DNA of 64,000 nucleotides from a bacterium 1XD42-1 (GTDB taxonomy: Bacteria; Bacillota; Clostridia; Oscillospirales; Ruminococcaceae), in NCBI GenBank assembly GCA_003612625.1, contig RAZJ01000011.1, forward strand, positions 1 to 64,000, in the 5' to 3' direction. The first letter of the stretch is position 1. Every line of letters begins with the position of its first letter. This document shows positions 33,557-42,402 of the stretch, piece by piece. The position numbers were made by a program, and so were the translations under genes. The notes under the pieces were generated by a model. It was not told the DNA's origin. It saw only the letters and a list, made by a program, of their open reading frames with translations, and ran no database searches.

Positions 33557-34759
33557 ATGAGCATATTAAATCTGAAATATGGAAATGGTGTCGTCACATT
33601 AAATGTAAGAAATGCGGCACAGCTACAAAAATTTGACTTGCCAAAAACCGTTCCCCTGACGGATGCCGGCAGTGAATTTGTAAATGCTGCCAGTTACCGT
33701 TGTTCCGGCAGCTTAGGGCTTCACTATCTGATTTCCCCCAATGACCTTATTACAGTTGTAATAAGGGAAAACCGTTATCTCCCCGTAGCGGAAACTTTAT
33801 ATATGCTGACTTATTATCTCCATTCCCTTGGCGTACCTTATGAAAACATCACGGTATTGGCCAAAGCAGATACACAAGGCGCCTCTGTCAGCCATTTACT
33901 CCCTCCCCAGTTAAACGGGCTTATTAAAGCAGAAGCACACCATTGTGATGATTCAAATCTGGTATCTGTCGGTACAACTTCCCATGGGATTCCCGTTTTG
34001 GTCAATCCCCTGCTAACCGGCCGGAAAGTGATTATCCTTGACAGCATCCAGCGGGATGTACTGACAGGCTTTTCCGGCGGCCCGGAATGCTTATTGGGTT
34101 TATGCGGGCGGCCAACCATAGAGAAGTGCTTCAGTCAGGCCATACAAGGAAATACACTTCCTGCACAGGTTCGCTCCGGCATTATTGTAGGCAATCCTTT
34201 ATGTGACGAAATGACAGAAATTGCCCGGTTTATCAACCCTGCTTTTGCTGTTTATACCATTACCGATGCAAAAAAACATTTTTGCCGTTTTGCCTGCGGC
34301 GGATGGCTGGACGCCTGGTATGAAGGCTGCAATGCCTTCCAGCAGCTTTTTGGCATCCCTGTTTCCGGACAATATGACATTGTAATTGCAAGCTGTGGCG
34401 GCGCCCCTTATGACGCCACTTTATATGCAGCCTGCCGCAGTTTATTCCATGCTGTCCAATTCGCCAAAGAAGGCGGAACGGTCATTCTGGCGGCAGAAGG
34501 CCGGGAAGGCGGCCCAGACCAATTTATAAACGGCCAGGAACCCCTTGCCAGTCTTTATGGGTTAACTTATTTTGGATTCCAGGATCTGGTGAAAAAATAC
34601 CGGGTTTTAATACAGTCAAAAATTAACACACAACAGCTCTGTAATTTAGGCTTAGAAGCATTCCGCACCATGGAAACTTTAGAATCCCGGGTAGACTTTA
34701 ATGGGAAAACTGTTTGTTTCTTTTCAAATGCTGATTTAGCTGCACCTTATCAGGTTTAG
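33557..34759 (+). CDS. LarA (DUF2088) family protein lacking the nickel-pincer residues
   Basis: About 400 residues with the two-domain fold of nickel-dependent lactate racemase LarA: the HHCDDSNLVSVGTTSHGIPV strand block and GFSGGPECLLGLCGRPTI match the family frame. Aligning GFSGG and GRxTI, the lysine that holds the pincer cofactor (K184 of LarA) is Glu, the preceding catalytic His (H174) is Asp, and the NH that ligates nickel (H200) is KCF; the THR motif near H108 is also missing. It is therefore probably not a racemase; its real role is unknown. ATG 33557 is preferred over an in-frame GTG at 33548. The next gene follows by 41 bases. Confidence 0.75.
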   Translation: MSILNLKYGNGVVTLNVRNAAQLQKFDLPKTVPLTDAGSEFVNAASYRCSGSLGLHYLISPNDLITVVIRENRYLPVAETLYMLTYYLHSLGVPYENITVLAKADTQGASVSHLLPPQLNGLIKAEAHHCDDSNLVSVGTTSHGIPVLVNPLLTGRKVIILDSIQRDVLTGFSGGPECLLGLCGRPTIEKCFSQAIQGNTLPAQVRSGIIVGNPLCDEMTEIARFINPAFAVYTITDAKKHFCRFACGGWLDAWYEGCNAFQQLFGIPVSGQYDIVIASCGGAPYDATLYAACRSLFHAVQFAKEGGTVILAAEGREGGPDQFINGQEPLASLYGLTYFGFQDLVKKYRVLIQSKINTQQLCNLGLEAFRTMETLESRVDFNGKTVCFFSNADLAAPYQV

Positions 34760-34800
34760 TATGGAATAGAGCTGCCAAATGAGGTTCCTATTGGCAGCAC

Positions 34801-35928
34801 ATGGAAATGGAAGTGAAAAATATGGAGCCAAACCATTTAGCAAAACAATATTATCTTGATTTTTCCAACCACCGGGAATTATGCTGTGCCGAAAATGACG
34901 GTCAGAGGGTTGTAACAGAAACGCCTGTGGGGGAAACTGTCTGTAAATTTCTGAACCTTTCCAGCACCTTAGAAAAATCCCGTACACGTCTGCAAAAATT
35001 GCTGCCGTTGAATAATATCGATCCTGACGCCTATATTGTAATGATTTCTGTCAATTTAGGCCACCAGCCATTGCCAGACAGCCCATATGCTGCAAAATTA
35101 TTTGGCCTGCTGGAATATATTTCACAAATACATCCTATTTTTTATATTTTAATGCAGATGGAACGGCTTTTGCTGCAAATGGAGCAGAATGCCCCGGAAA
35201 AAACAATTATCCAGCATATGGCTGCTACGGCGGCCCGGGCTGCGACCCTTTTAGAGAAAGCATTAGCAGCACTTCCGGAATATACCCAGCGGGTGGATTC
35301 TGTTTTGAACTATACCCGGTTGGAACCCAAAAATGAAGAAAAAACACCAGTATTAACACGGGCCTGGCGTTACCAGAGAAAAACAGGGGTTCCTTTAGAA
35401 GGGCTGGACGCCCTACCCTCCCGTACATTGATGGCTCAGGAACAAAGCCGTATCCTTCCTGCAAGCGCTGACTATAAGCCGGTTGAAGATCCCATTCTTT
35501 TTTATGGGGAAAGCCTTGCCGGAAAAAATTTATCCCAAATCCTGTCCATGTTATTCTGTCAAATGCTGCTGGATAATACCATTGTCAGGGTTTGCGGTGT
35601 TTGCGGCCGGTATTTCGTCCCCCAAATCCGCAGCAATGAAAAATACTGCGATCACCAGGAAATGGTGGATGGCATCCTTCTTACCTGTAAACAGCGTTCT
35701 ACCAAAACCCGTATGGAAAACGATCCTTCCCTGCGCCTGTTGAAAGGGGCTTATGACCGGAACTTCGTAAAGGCCAAACGGAAAAAAGAACCTGAATATG
35801 TGGAAAAGATTTTCCGTCCCTGGTATGCCTGGGCGAAAGAACAGCGGAGTAAATATCTGAAGCATGAACTTACCCTGGACGAATTAAGCGAAATGTTTAC
35901 CCGAAAAATGGAAAACTATCTCTATTGA
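34801..35928 (+). CDS. Hypothetical protein with C-terminal zinc-finger-like segment (DUF6076-like)
   Basis: 375 residues, mostly helical. Residues ~255-300 contain CGVCGRYFVPQIRSNEKYCD followed ~15 residues later by a further Cys (LLTCKQRS), a likely zinc site; the basic C-terminus (KAKRKKEPEYVEKIFRPWYAWAKEQR) follows. This resembles the DUF6076 family (recalled, not verified). A start at ATG 34822 behind GGAAG is an alternative. Co-directional with the LarA-like gene and ended by a terminator, so the two may form an operon. Function unknown. Confidence 0.65.
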   Translation: MEMEVKNMEPNHLAKQYYLDFSNHRELCCAENDGQRVVTETPVGETVCKFLNLSSTLEKSRTRLQKLLPLNNIDPDAYIVMISVNLGHQPLPDSPYAAKLFGLLEYISQIHPIFYILMQMERLLLQMEQNAPEKTIIQHMAATAARAATLLEKALAALPEYTQRVDSVLNYTRLEPKNEEKTPVLTRAWRYQRKTGVPLEGLDALPSRTLMAQEQSRILPASADYKPVEDPILFYGESLAGKNLSQILSMLFCQMLLDNTIVRVCGVCGRYFVPQIRSNEKYCDHQEMVDGILLTCKQRSTKTRMENDPSLRLLKGAYDRNFVKAKRKKEPEYVEKIFRPWYAWAKEQRSKYLKHELTLDELSEMFTRKMENYLY

Positions 35929-35931
35929 AAA

Positions 35932-35967
35932 GAAGCTGCCCCCAATCCGGAGGCAGCTTCTTTTTTT
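35932..35967. terminator. Terminator after the zinc-finger protein gene
   Basis: 9-bp stem GAAGCTGCC/GGCAGCTTC (35932-35940/35952-35960), 11-nt loop, seven T residues; faces the convergent ilvA gene. Confidence 0.9.
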
Positions 35968-35969
35968 AT

Positions 35970-37154
35970 TTACCGGGTTACTTCATAGCCCCGGCTTTCC
36001 AAAAGTTCTTTAATTTGTACCCGGTGTTCCGCATTTCTTGTTTCCATTGTCATTTTTACCACACAGAAGCCCACATCTACACTGTCCCGTTCATGGGTAA
36101 CGGTCAGTAAGTTTGCGCCTGTTTCAGACAAAAGCTGGAGCAATGTGAAAAGCTGGCCCGGTTTATCCGGAACTTTGGTGGTAAACTCTGTAATGCGCCC
36201 TGTTTTATAAAGCCCTCTGGTAATTACATGAGACAAGGTCGTTACATCAATATTTCCTCCGGAAACGACGCAGCAAACTTTTTTCCCGGCTATGTCCACT
36301 TTGCGATATAAAGCCGCTGCCAGGGCAACTGCGCCAGCCCCTTCTGCCACGGTTTTATTCTGCTCCATCAAGGTCAGGATTGCCGTAGAAATTTCACTTT
36401 CTGAAACTGTAACGACTTCATCCACATACTTCTGGCACATTTCAAAGGTTATTCCACCAGGTTTTTTTACTGCGATCCCGTCTGCAATGGTAGAAACACT
36501 GTCTAATGTTTCAATCTGGCCGCTGCGGATGGAGTTAAACATACTTGGGGCCCCTTCTGCCTGTACGCCGTAAACCTTACAGGAGGGTCTTAACGTTTTC
36601 ACTGCATAAGCAACGCCGCTGATCAGACCGCCGCCGCCAATAGGGACAATAACTGCATCTATATCTGGAATCTGCTGCAAAATTTCCAAACCGATTGTGC
36701 CCTGTCCGGCAATTACCCGTTCATCATCAAAAGGATGGATAAAAGTCAGCCCTTTTTCTTTTGTTAATTCCATAGCCTTTGCATAGGCGTCATCATAAAC
36801 GCCTGGTACTAATACCACTTCACTGCCATAGCTCCGGGTAGCTTCCACCTTCATTAAGGGGGCTCCGGCGGGAATGCAGATAATAGAATGGATACCCCGG
36901 CGGGCTGCCGCTAAAGCCACTCCTTGGGCATGGTTCCCCGCAGAACAGGCAATAACCCCATTGGATTTTTCTTCTTCCGAAAGGGTCGCTATTTTATAAT
37001 AGGCTCCCCGCAGTTTAAAAGATCCTGTAAGCTGTAAATTTTCCGCTTTGATATAAACCCCTTCCCCAGCGCTTGGAACCGCAGCCACAGGGGTCTGCCT
37101 GGCCACCTCATTTAAAATTCTCTGGGCATCATATACCATATCAATGGTTACCAT
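35970..37154 (-). CDS. ilvA: Threonine ammonia-lyase with C-terminal ACT domain
   Basis: PLP enzyme converting L-threonine to 2-oxobutanoate and ammonia, 394 residues. The PLP lysine is in LTGSFKLRGA, the glycine phosphate loop is VPIGGGGLISG, and SAGNHAQGVA is diagnostic. The last ~75 residues are one ACT domain (DKPGQLFTLLQLLSETGANLLTV), the single-domain form typical of Gram-positive and biodegradative enzymes. GGAGGAG precedes ATG 37154. A 10-bp inverted repeat in its leader may control it. Confidence 0.92.
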   Translation of the reverse strand: MVTIDMVYDAQRILNEVARQTPVAAVPSAGEGVYIKAENLQLTGSFKLRGAYYKIATLSEEEKSNGVIACSAGNHAQGVALAAARRGIHSIICIPAGAPLMKVEATRSYGSEVVLVPGVYDDAYAKAMELTKEKGLTFIHPFDDERVIAGQGTIGLEILQQIPDIDAVIVPIGGGGLISGVAYAVKTLRPSCKVYGVQAEGAPSMFNSIRSGQIETLDSVSTIADGIAVKKPGGITFEMCQKYVDEVVTVSESEISTAILTLMEQNKTVAEGAGAVALAAALYRKVDIAGKKVCCVVSGGNIDVTTLSHVITRGLYKTGRITEFTTKVPDKPGQLFTLLQLLSETGANLLTVTHERDSVDVGFCVVKMTMETRNAEHRVQIKELLESRGYEVTR

Positions 37155-37172
37155 TTATTCCACTCCTCCCTG

Positions 37173-37197
37173 CCGCTTGTTCGATTGGAACAAGCGG
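37173..37197 (-). promoter_or_regulatory. Inverted repeat in the ilvA leader
   Basis: Perfect 10-bp arms CCGCTTGTTC/GAACAAGCGG with a 5-nt centre, just upstream of the ribosome site. It could be an operator or an RNA hairpin; no U-run follows, so it is not a terminator. Confidence 0.5.
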
Positions 37198-37338
37198 TAA
37201 ACCTGTTTCTATGGTATCACAGGTTTCCAGAGAAAACAATGGATAAAACCCCTTTCAAAATAAAAAATTCCTTAGCCTTGACAAAATAGCCGCCTTGGAG
37301 TATGATGGAAAAAAACAACAGAATCAGGAGGGTTTTCT

Positions 37339-37680
37339 TTGCGCCAAAGGAATATCGCACTTTGTATCTTGTTATGTTTTGTGACATGCGGCATTTATGA
37401 GATTTATTGGTTCATTTCACTGACCAATGAAATCAATGAGGCTTCCGAAAACGATACGCCATCTGGGGGTATGGCATTTCTGTTTTGCCTGATTACCTGC
37501 GGCATCTATGCTATTTATTGGAATTATCAGTGGGGCAAACGTTTAAACACGGCACAGGAAAATAATGGTGTGGATGTGGATACCAATGCACCTATTTTAT
37601 TCCTGATTTTATCTATTTTTGGACTTACTCTGGTCAGCTGGGCGATTATGCAGCATTCACTCAATCAAATGGCTGAATGA
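37339..37680 (+). CDS. DUF4234 domain membrane protein
   Basis: 113 residues with three to four membrane helices. The twice-repeated pattern CLITCGIYAIYW / FVTCGIYEIYWF is characteristic of DUF4234. The start is a TTG at 37339 with AGGAGGG seven bases upstream. Its stop overlaps the next start by 4 bp (ATGA), so it is translationally coupled to a DUF2752 protein. Function unknown. Confidence 0.85.
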   Translation: MRQRNIALCILLCFVTCGIYEIYWFISLTNEINEASENDTPSGGMAFLFCLITCGIYAIYWNYQWGKRLNTAQENNGVDVDTNAPILFLILSIFGLTLVSWAIMQHSLNQMAE

Positions 37681-38042
37681 AAGCCCGTGTCAAAGGGCTT
37701 CTTTGCCAGGCGGCCTGGATTTTTGCCCTTGGAGCCGTTCTCTTGTTCCTGTCTGCTTGCGGTTTCGGCATCCCATGTGTATTCCATCTGATTACAGGCT
37801 GGCAGTGCCCGGGGTGCGGCGCCACCCGTATGCTGCTATCCCTGCTCCGCCGGGACTGGAAAGGTGCTTTCCATTACAACCCTGCTTTAATGGTGTTATT
37901 GCCTATGTTAGCCCTTTGGGCTATTCCTTTGTTACGGCAGTATCTCCTGGAGGGCACGTGGCATACTTCCAAAAAGCAAAACCGGATGTTATGGGGCATG
38001 ACGACAGCATTTCTTCTCTTTGGAATTTTGCGGAACATATAA
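37677..38042 (+). CDS. DUF2752 domain membrane protein
   Basis: 121 residues, three hydrophobic segments, and the family motif TGWQCPGCGATRMLLSLLRRDW with its CxxCG pair at a membrane boundary. Start at 37677 inside the ATGA overlap with the DUF4234 gene. Pairs of these domains recur in Clostridia; no biochemical role is established. Confidence 0.88.
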   Translation: MKARVKGLLCQAAWIFALGAVLLFLSACGFGIPCVFHLITGWQCPGCGATRMLLSLLRRDWKGAFHYNPALMVLLPMLALWAIPLLRQYLLEGTWHTSKKQNRMLWGMTTAFLLFGILRNI

Positions 38043-38046
38043 AAAG

Positions 38047-38098
38047 ATCAGCCGGATTTTTTACAGCCTGTTCTGGACAAGTAAAAAATCCGGCTGAT
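38047..38098. terminator. Bidirectional terminator before the LacI-family gene
   Basis: 18-bp perfect stem (38047-38064/38081-38098) with a 16-nt loop, between convergent genes. Confidence 0.85.
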
Positions 38099-38103
38099 TG
38101 TTT

Positions 38104-39105
38104 TCACCGCCGGGTGGAATCCCGCACCGTCAAGGTAACAGGGATACGGTAATACCGGCAGGCAGGCTCTTTCCCCGCCATCATTTCAAACAGAAGCGAT
38201 ATAGCCAGCCGTGACATTTCTGCCACATTCTGATGGACGCTGGTGATCCCAGGCCCGCAAAGGGCTGCAAAAGGGCTGTCATCAAAGCCTGTCATGAGTA
38301 CATCCTGCGGTACATGAAGCCCATGCTCCCGCAATGCGATCATTGCGCCGCCTGCAATGGTATCGGTTGTGGCCATGATCCCATCAAAAACAGCCCCTTC
38401 TTCTATTAAAGCAGAAAGGGCTTTTTTTGCGCTGGCAATGGAAACCGCATCCAAATCGATCAGAGGCCCCTGTTCTTCAATCCCAGCTTCTGATAGGGCT
38501 TGTTTAAAGCCTGTATAACGTGCCACCTGGTTGGAATCGTTTCCTAAGCATTTTAAAATTAAAATCCGGCGGCATCCGGCTTGCAGCAGGGCTTTTGCTG
38601 CAAGGTATCCTCCATTTACATTATCGGATTCAATCATAACCCCTTCTGTACGGTCCATTTTGCTGCGGGAAGGCCGGTCTACATAAACTGTTGGCAGCCC
38701 TTCCAGCTCCGCGTAATTACGGGTGCTGGAAATTAAAATAATTCCGCTGACATTCCGGGCTGTCAGGGAACGGATATGTTTTTTTTCCAATTCTTCCGAT
38801 TCATTGGTGTTACAAATCAGACAGGCATATCCCCGCTGGGAAAGTTCCACTTCTAAATGAAGCACTACATTTGAAAAATGGGGGTTGGTAATATCCGGAA
38901 CCACAACGCCTACCACATCTGTCCGGCTGGTGCGCAGCCCTTGTGCACTCATATTCGGCATATAATCATTTTGCTGGATAATCTGCCGTACCCGTTTTTC
39001 CGTTTCCTTAGAAAAACGCCCATTCTGGTTGATGACCCGGGAAACCGTTGCTGTTGAAACCCCCGCTAACCGGGCAATTTCCTTGATGTTTTTTGCTTTT
39101 TCCAA
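38104..39105 (-). CDS. LacI-family repressor of the allose-type operon
   Basis: 333 residues. The N-terminal HTH reads NIKEIARLAGVSTATVSRVINQNG with the hinge RTSRTDVVGVVVPDI, followed by a periplasmic-binding-like sugar domain (PQDVLMTGFDDSPFA near residue 270). Last gene of the minus-strand operon running from 45109, so it is likely autoregulated. The twin operator words at 45158-45174 and 45243-45259 are its most probable targets (inference from position). In E. coli the als operon uses an RpiR-type regulator instead. Confidence 0.9.
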   Translation of the reverse strand: MEKAKNIKEIARLAGVSTATVSRVINQNGRFSKETEKRVRQIIQQNDYMPNMSAQGLRTSRTDVVGVVVPDITNPHFSNVVLHLEVELSQRGYACLICNTNESEELEKKHIRSLTARNVSGIILISSTRNYAELEGLPTVYVDRPSRSKMDRTEGVMIESDNVNGGYLAAKALLQAGCRRILILKCLGNDSNQVARYTGFKQALSEAGIEEQGPLIDLDAVSIASAKKALSALIEEGAVFDGIMATTDTIAGGAMIALREHGLHVPQDVLMTGFDDSPFAALCGPGITSVHQNVAEMSRLAISLLFEMMAGKEPACRYYRIPVTLTVRDSTRR

Positions 39106-39162
39106 TCCATCTGCCCTCCTATGGGAACATCAGACAAGGCTTGTCAGGAAAGCAACCCTTTC

Positions 39163-39627
39163 TTATTTTTCTGCCACAGCCAGATGCCCCGTTTCCTCAA
39201 TTTCTGCAATCATATCCACCCGTATTTGATGGCGTTCCCCTTCATAAGACGCATTCAGCCATTCATCTACAATCATTTTCGCCGTTTCAATCCCAATCAC
39301 CCGGGCACCAAAAGCAATCATATTGGAATTATTGTGCTGCTTGGAAAGCTTTGCGGAATAGGGTTCGCTGCATACACAGGCCCGGATGCCTTTGACTTTA
39401 TTAGCCGCCAGAGAAATTCCCACACCTGTACCGCAGATCAGAATTCCTCCGTCTGCTTTTCCTTCTGCCACCAGCTTTGCCGCTTTATAACCGCTTACAG
39501 GGTAATTGAAACGGCTGGTGCTGTTTGTGCCTACGTCAATCACTTCAATTCCTTTTTCCTCCAGATAGGCTTTGATTTCCTGTTTCATTTCTACTGCAAC
39601 ATGATCGTTGCCAATCACCAGTTTCAT
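39163..39627 (-). CDS. rpiB: RpiB/LacAB-family sugar-phosphate isomerase
   Basis: 154 residues of the RpiB family, which interconverts ribose-5-P/ribulose-5-P and also allose-6-P/allulose-6-P. Features are IGNDHVAVEMKQEI, ICGTGVGISLAANK (anion loop) and NNSNMIAFGARV. The active-site Cys lies at ICGTG. In this operon the allose-6-phosphate isomerase role is the most likely. 57 bases separate it from the LacI gene. Confidence 0.9.
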   Translation of the reverse strand: MKLVIGNDHVAVEMKQEIKAYLEEKGIEVIDVGTNSTSRFNYPVSGYKAAKLVAEGKADGGILICGTGVGISLAANKVKGIRACVCSEPYSAKLSKQHNNSNMIAFGARVIGIETAKMIVDEWLNASYEGERHQIRVDMIAEIEETGHLAVAEK

Positions 39628-39671
39628 TTTTTTTACAGCCTCCTGTTAAGCATTTGGGGATAGGCTCTTAA

Positions 39672-39707
39672 GCCCGGGCGCAGACGTTATAACGCTGCTA
39701 CCCGGGC
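39672..39707 (-). promoter_or_regulatory. Stem-loop between alsK and rpiB
   Basis: Arms GCCCGGG (39672-39678) and CCCGGGC (39701-39707) extend inward through GCAG/CTGC and CGTT/AACG. No U-run follows on the minus strand, so it is probably an mRNA processing or stabilising hairpin inside the operon. Confidence 0.55.
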
Positions 39708-39727
39708 AGTTTTCATATGCCTATCTT

Positions 39728-40660
39728 TTATAAATAGTTGGGATCTGCTAACCGCTTTTCTGCGTAAATGGCCGCCCCTACGGAACCATTGGCCTGGTTG
39801 GGCCTGGAATACCGCAGATCCAATGTCCGCTCCGGATAAGGCTTGCGGGCATAACGGTGGACCGCTTCTTCCAATGCAGCCCGGGGGAATCCCGGCATCT
39901 GGAGCAGCCCCCCGCCCAGAATAATACAGTCCGGATCAAACAGGTTTGCTTCTGCCGCAACCACCTGGGCCATGCCTTCTAAGAAAGCTTTCATAACGGA
40001 TGTATGCATCTGAGTAGAAAATAACTGCTGAATGGGCGTATCCGGGAAATTTTCCGCCTGGATGCCTTCCAGGGCAATCCCGGAAACTACGGTTTCAATG
40101 CAGCTCACATTCCCGCAGGTACAAACCTTTCCATTGCCATATACGGGCAAATGGCCCAATTCCGAAGCTACCCCGTTCCGCCCCAGCAGGATTTTCCCAT
40201 TTACCATAACGGCATTGCCTATGCCAGTGCCAAAATAAATGCCGGCTACACAGTCCTGGGAGGTTACTTTCAGATCCTCCAAATCGAAAAGCAGAAGATC
40301 ATTCACATCCCGGTTAATAAATACAGGCACTTTTAAAACGGCTTCCAATTCTTCTACCACTGCAAAGTGATCCGGAATACAAGCAATATTGGGAGTTTGA
40401 ACAACGACAGTCCGCTGGCGGTTGATGGTCGAGGGGAATCCAATTGAAACTGCTGCCGGCATTGCTCCTGAAAGGCTGCGTTCACAATAACTCCGGATAC
40501 ATTCGGCAAGCCTTCCGGCTGGATCGCATCCTTCTGCAAACGTTGCCCTTGTATCCAGCCGTTCAAAGGCTGACAGCTCATGCCGGGAATCCACCAGGCC
40601 AAACCGCATATTCGTGCCGCCAATGTCAATTCCAAGCACATACTGTTCCTTTTCTGTCAT
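39728..40660 (-). CDS. alsK: ROK-family kinase, D-allose kinase-like
   Basis: Sugar kinase of 310 residues. N-terminal phosphate loop LGIDIGGTNMRFGL, ELGHLPVYG, then the ROK zinc signature CTCGNVSCIETVVSG. The stretch ANLFDPDCIILGGGLLQMPGFPRAAL closely resembles the corresponding stretch I recall in E. coli AlsK ([23 protein letters not shown]). Would phosphorylate D-allose to allose-6-phosphate. Starts 16 bases after the epimerase gene. Confidence 0.82.
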   Translation of the reverse strand: MTEKEQYVLGIDIGGTNMRFGLVDSRHELSAFERLDTRATFAEGCDPAGRLAECIRSYCERSLSGAMPAAVSIGFPSTINRQRTVVVQTPNIACIPDHFAVVEELEAVLKVPVFINRDVNDLLLFDLEDLKVTSQDCVAGIYFGTGIGNAVMVNGKILLGRNGVASELGHLPVYGNGKVCTCGNVSCIETVVSGIALEGIQAENFPDTPIQQLFSTQMHTSVMKAFLEGMAQVVAAEANLFDPDCIILGGGLLQMPGFPRAALEEAVHRYARKPYPERTLDLRYSRPNQANGSVGAAIYAEKRLADPNYL

Positions 40661-40676
40661 AGCTTGCCCTCCTAAA

Positions 40677-41360
40677 TCACAGCACTACGCCGGTTTCTTC
40701 CGCGAACTGCTGTTTCATTTTACCGCAGGCTGCCTGCAAATCCGGAGCCAGGCTGAACAGGCCCGATGTCCCCAAAATAAAGACGTCTGCTCCTGCTTCA
40801 TAAAGCTGGTGGAAGGTTTTCTTATTGCAGGAACCATCAATCATAATTTTATAATGCCAGTTGTTTTCCTCCCGCAGCCGTTTTGCTTCTGCGATTTTTG
40901 CAAGCATCTCAGTAATAAAGGGCTGCCCTGCAAAACCTACATCAACCGTCATTAAAGTTAATACATCAATCCGGTTCAGGTAATGCCTGCATTCGGAAAG
41001 GGGAGTTGCCGGATTTAATGTGATGCCTGCTTTGCAGCCAACATCCCGGATATGGTTCAATGTACGGAAACAGTCGGTATTGATGGTTTCCGCATGGGGG
41101 CTGATCAGTGCCGCCCCCGCCTCTGCACAGGCATCGATCCAGTCATTGGGATTTGTAGTCATCAAATGCACATCCATGGGTTTCTTGGCCACCCGTGCGC
41201 ATGCCCGCATGAAATCCGGACTGAGGGTAATATTTTTACAGTAGTGGCCATCCATAATATCAATATGGTATCCATCAATATTCTGGTCAAGGACTTCTAT
41301 CTGATGCTTTATGTCTAAAAAATCCATGCACATCAGGCTGACGGAAAATTCAGGGTTCAT
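40677..41360 (-). CDS. alsE: Ribulose-phosphate 3-epimerase family, D-allulose-6-phosphate 3-epimerase-like
   Basis: TIM-barrel epimerase of 227 residues. The signature segments SVSLMCMDFLDI, GYHIDIMDGHYCKN, DVHLMTTNPNDW, LMTVDVGFAGQPF and IDGSCNKKT with ADVFILGTSGLF are closest to AlsE rather than to Rpe. Converts allulose-6-phosphate to fructose-6-phosphate, feeding glycolysis. ATG 41360 has AGGAGGT upstream; the longer open frame begins outside the gene. Confidence 0.85.
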   Translation of the reverse strand: MNPEFSVSLMCMDFLDIKHQIEVLDQNIDGYHIDIMDGHYCKNITLSPDFMRACARVAKKPMDVHLMTTNPNDWIDACAEAGAALISPHAETINTDCFRTLNHIRDVGCKAGITLNPATPLSECRHYLNRIDVLTLMTVDVGFAGQPFITEMLAKIAEAKRLREENNWHYKIMIDGSCNKKTFHQLYEAGADVFILGTSGLFSLAPDLQAACGKMKQQFAEETGVVL

Positions 41361-41411
41361 AGGGGAGCACCTCCTAATTATTGTACACTTTCCCGGACAC
41401 AAGCGCAAGGT

Positions 41412-42386
41412 TTAATTTTTGCTGCTGGCGCCAAAGAAGCGGTCTAATGTTACAGCTAAGATAAGCAGGCAGCCCATTGCCAGCTGTTGGTAGTAGCTGG
41501 ATACGCCTACCATATTCAAGCCATTGTTAATAACGCCGATAATCAATCCACCGATAATGACTTTGGGGATTTTGCCAACGCCGCCAAAGAAGGAAGCGCC
41601 GCCTATGATAACAGCTTCAATGGCAAAGGTTTCATAACCGGTTCCGGCATTTGGTTCCGCCGCAGCCAGACGGGCAATGTTTACCATGCCAGCCAGTGCC
41701 GCGCAAATTCCGGAAATGGAGAATGCAAGGATGGTATGTTTCTTTACGGTGATACCCGCATACCAGGCGGATTGGGAATTGCCGCCTAACGCATAAAGAT
41801 TGCGCCCGCACTGGCACTTGACCGTCAGGAAGGTCAGCACAGCCGCAGTGATCAATGCAACTAAAATAGGCACCGGGATAACATCAAACAGCTTGCCGCC
41901 CATGGTTTTGGAAAAAGACGCAGGCAGCCCGGAAACAGCTCTTGCAGAAGTAATGATATAAACCAGGCTCCGCAAAATGGCCTGGGTTCCCAGGGTAATG
42001 ATAAACGGAGGCAGCCCAGTTGCTGTTACAAGGCTCCCGTTTAAGAAACCGATAAAGGCGCCGAACAATATAACGCCAATTAAAATAGCCAGGATCGGAT
42101 GCAGCCCCAAATTGACCATAAGCTGGGCTGTCAGTGCGCCGGATAATGCCATGGTTGAACTGACGCTTAAATCAATGCCGCCCAATAAGATGGCAAAAAA
42201 TTCTCCCAATCCCAACAGGATGGTAATGGAGCTTTGCTCCATAATTTTGATCAGGTTGCCTCCCGTCAGGAAGCTGGTGGGACGTAAAATACCAAATACA
42301 ATGATCATGATCGCGAGGATGGTAATGGTACTGTAACGGTCCCAATAATCACTGAAAGTAAAGGCTTTTTTTGCAGTCGTATTCAA
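41412..42386 (-). CDS. alsC: Sugar ABC transporter permease, AlsC/RbsC-like
   Basis: Membrane permease of 324 residues with 8-10 helices (BPD_transp_2). GGIDLSVSSTMALSGALTA and the VIGGASFFGGVGK segment are typical of ribose/allose permeases. The start is the TTG at 42386: GGAGG lies eight bases upstream and the longer open frame would overlap the ATPase gene by 107 bases. The gap to the ATPase stop is 16 bases. Confidence 0.85.
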   Translation of the reverse strand: MNTTAKKAFTFSDYWDRYSTITILAIMIIVFGILRPTSFLTGGNLIKIMEQSSITILLGLGEFFAILLGGIDLSVSSTMALSGALTAQLMVNLGLHPILAILIGVILFGAFIGFLNGSLVTATGLPPFIITLGTQAILRSLVYIITSARAVSGLPASFSKTMGGKLFDVIPVPILVALITAAVLTFLTVKCQCGRNLYALGGNSQSAWYAGITVKKHTILAFSISGICAALAGMVNIARLAAAEPNAGTGYETFAIEAVIIGGASFFGGVGKIPKVIIGGLIIGVINNGLNMVGVSSYYQQLAMGCLLILAVTLDRFFGASSKN

Positions 42387-42402
42387 CTTATTTTCCTCCC
42401 GT

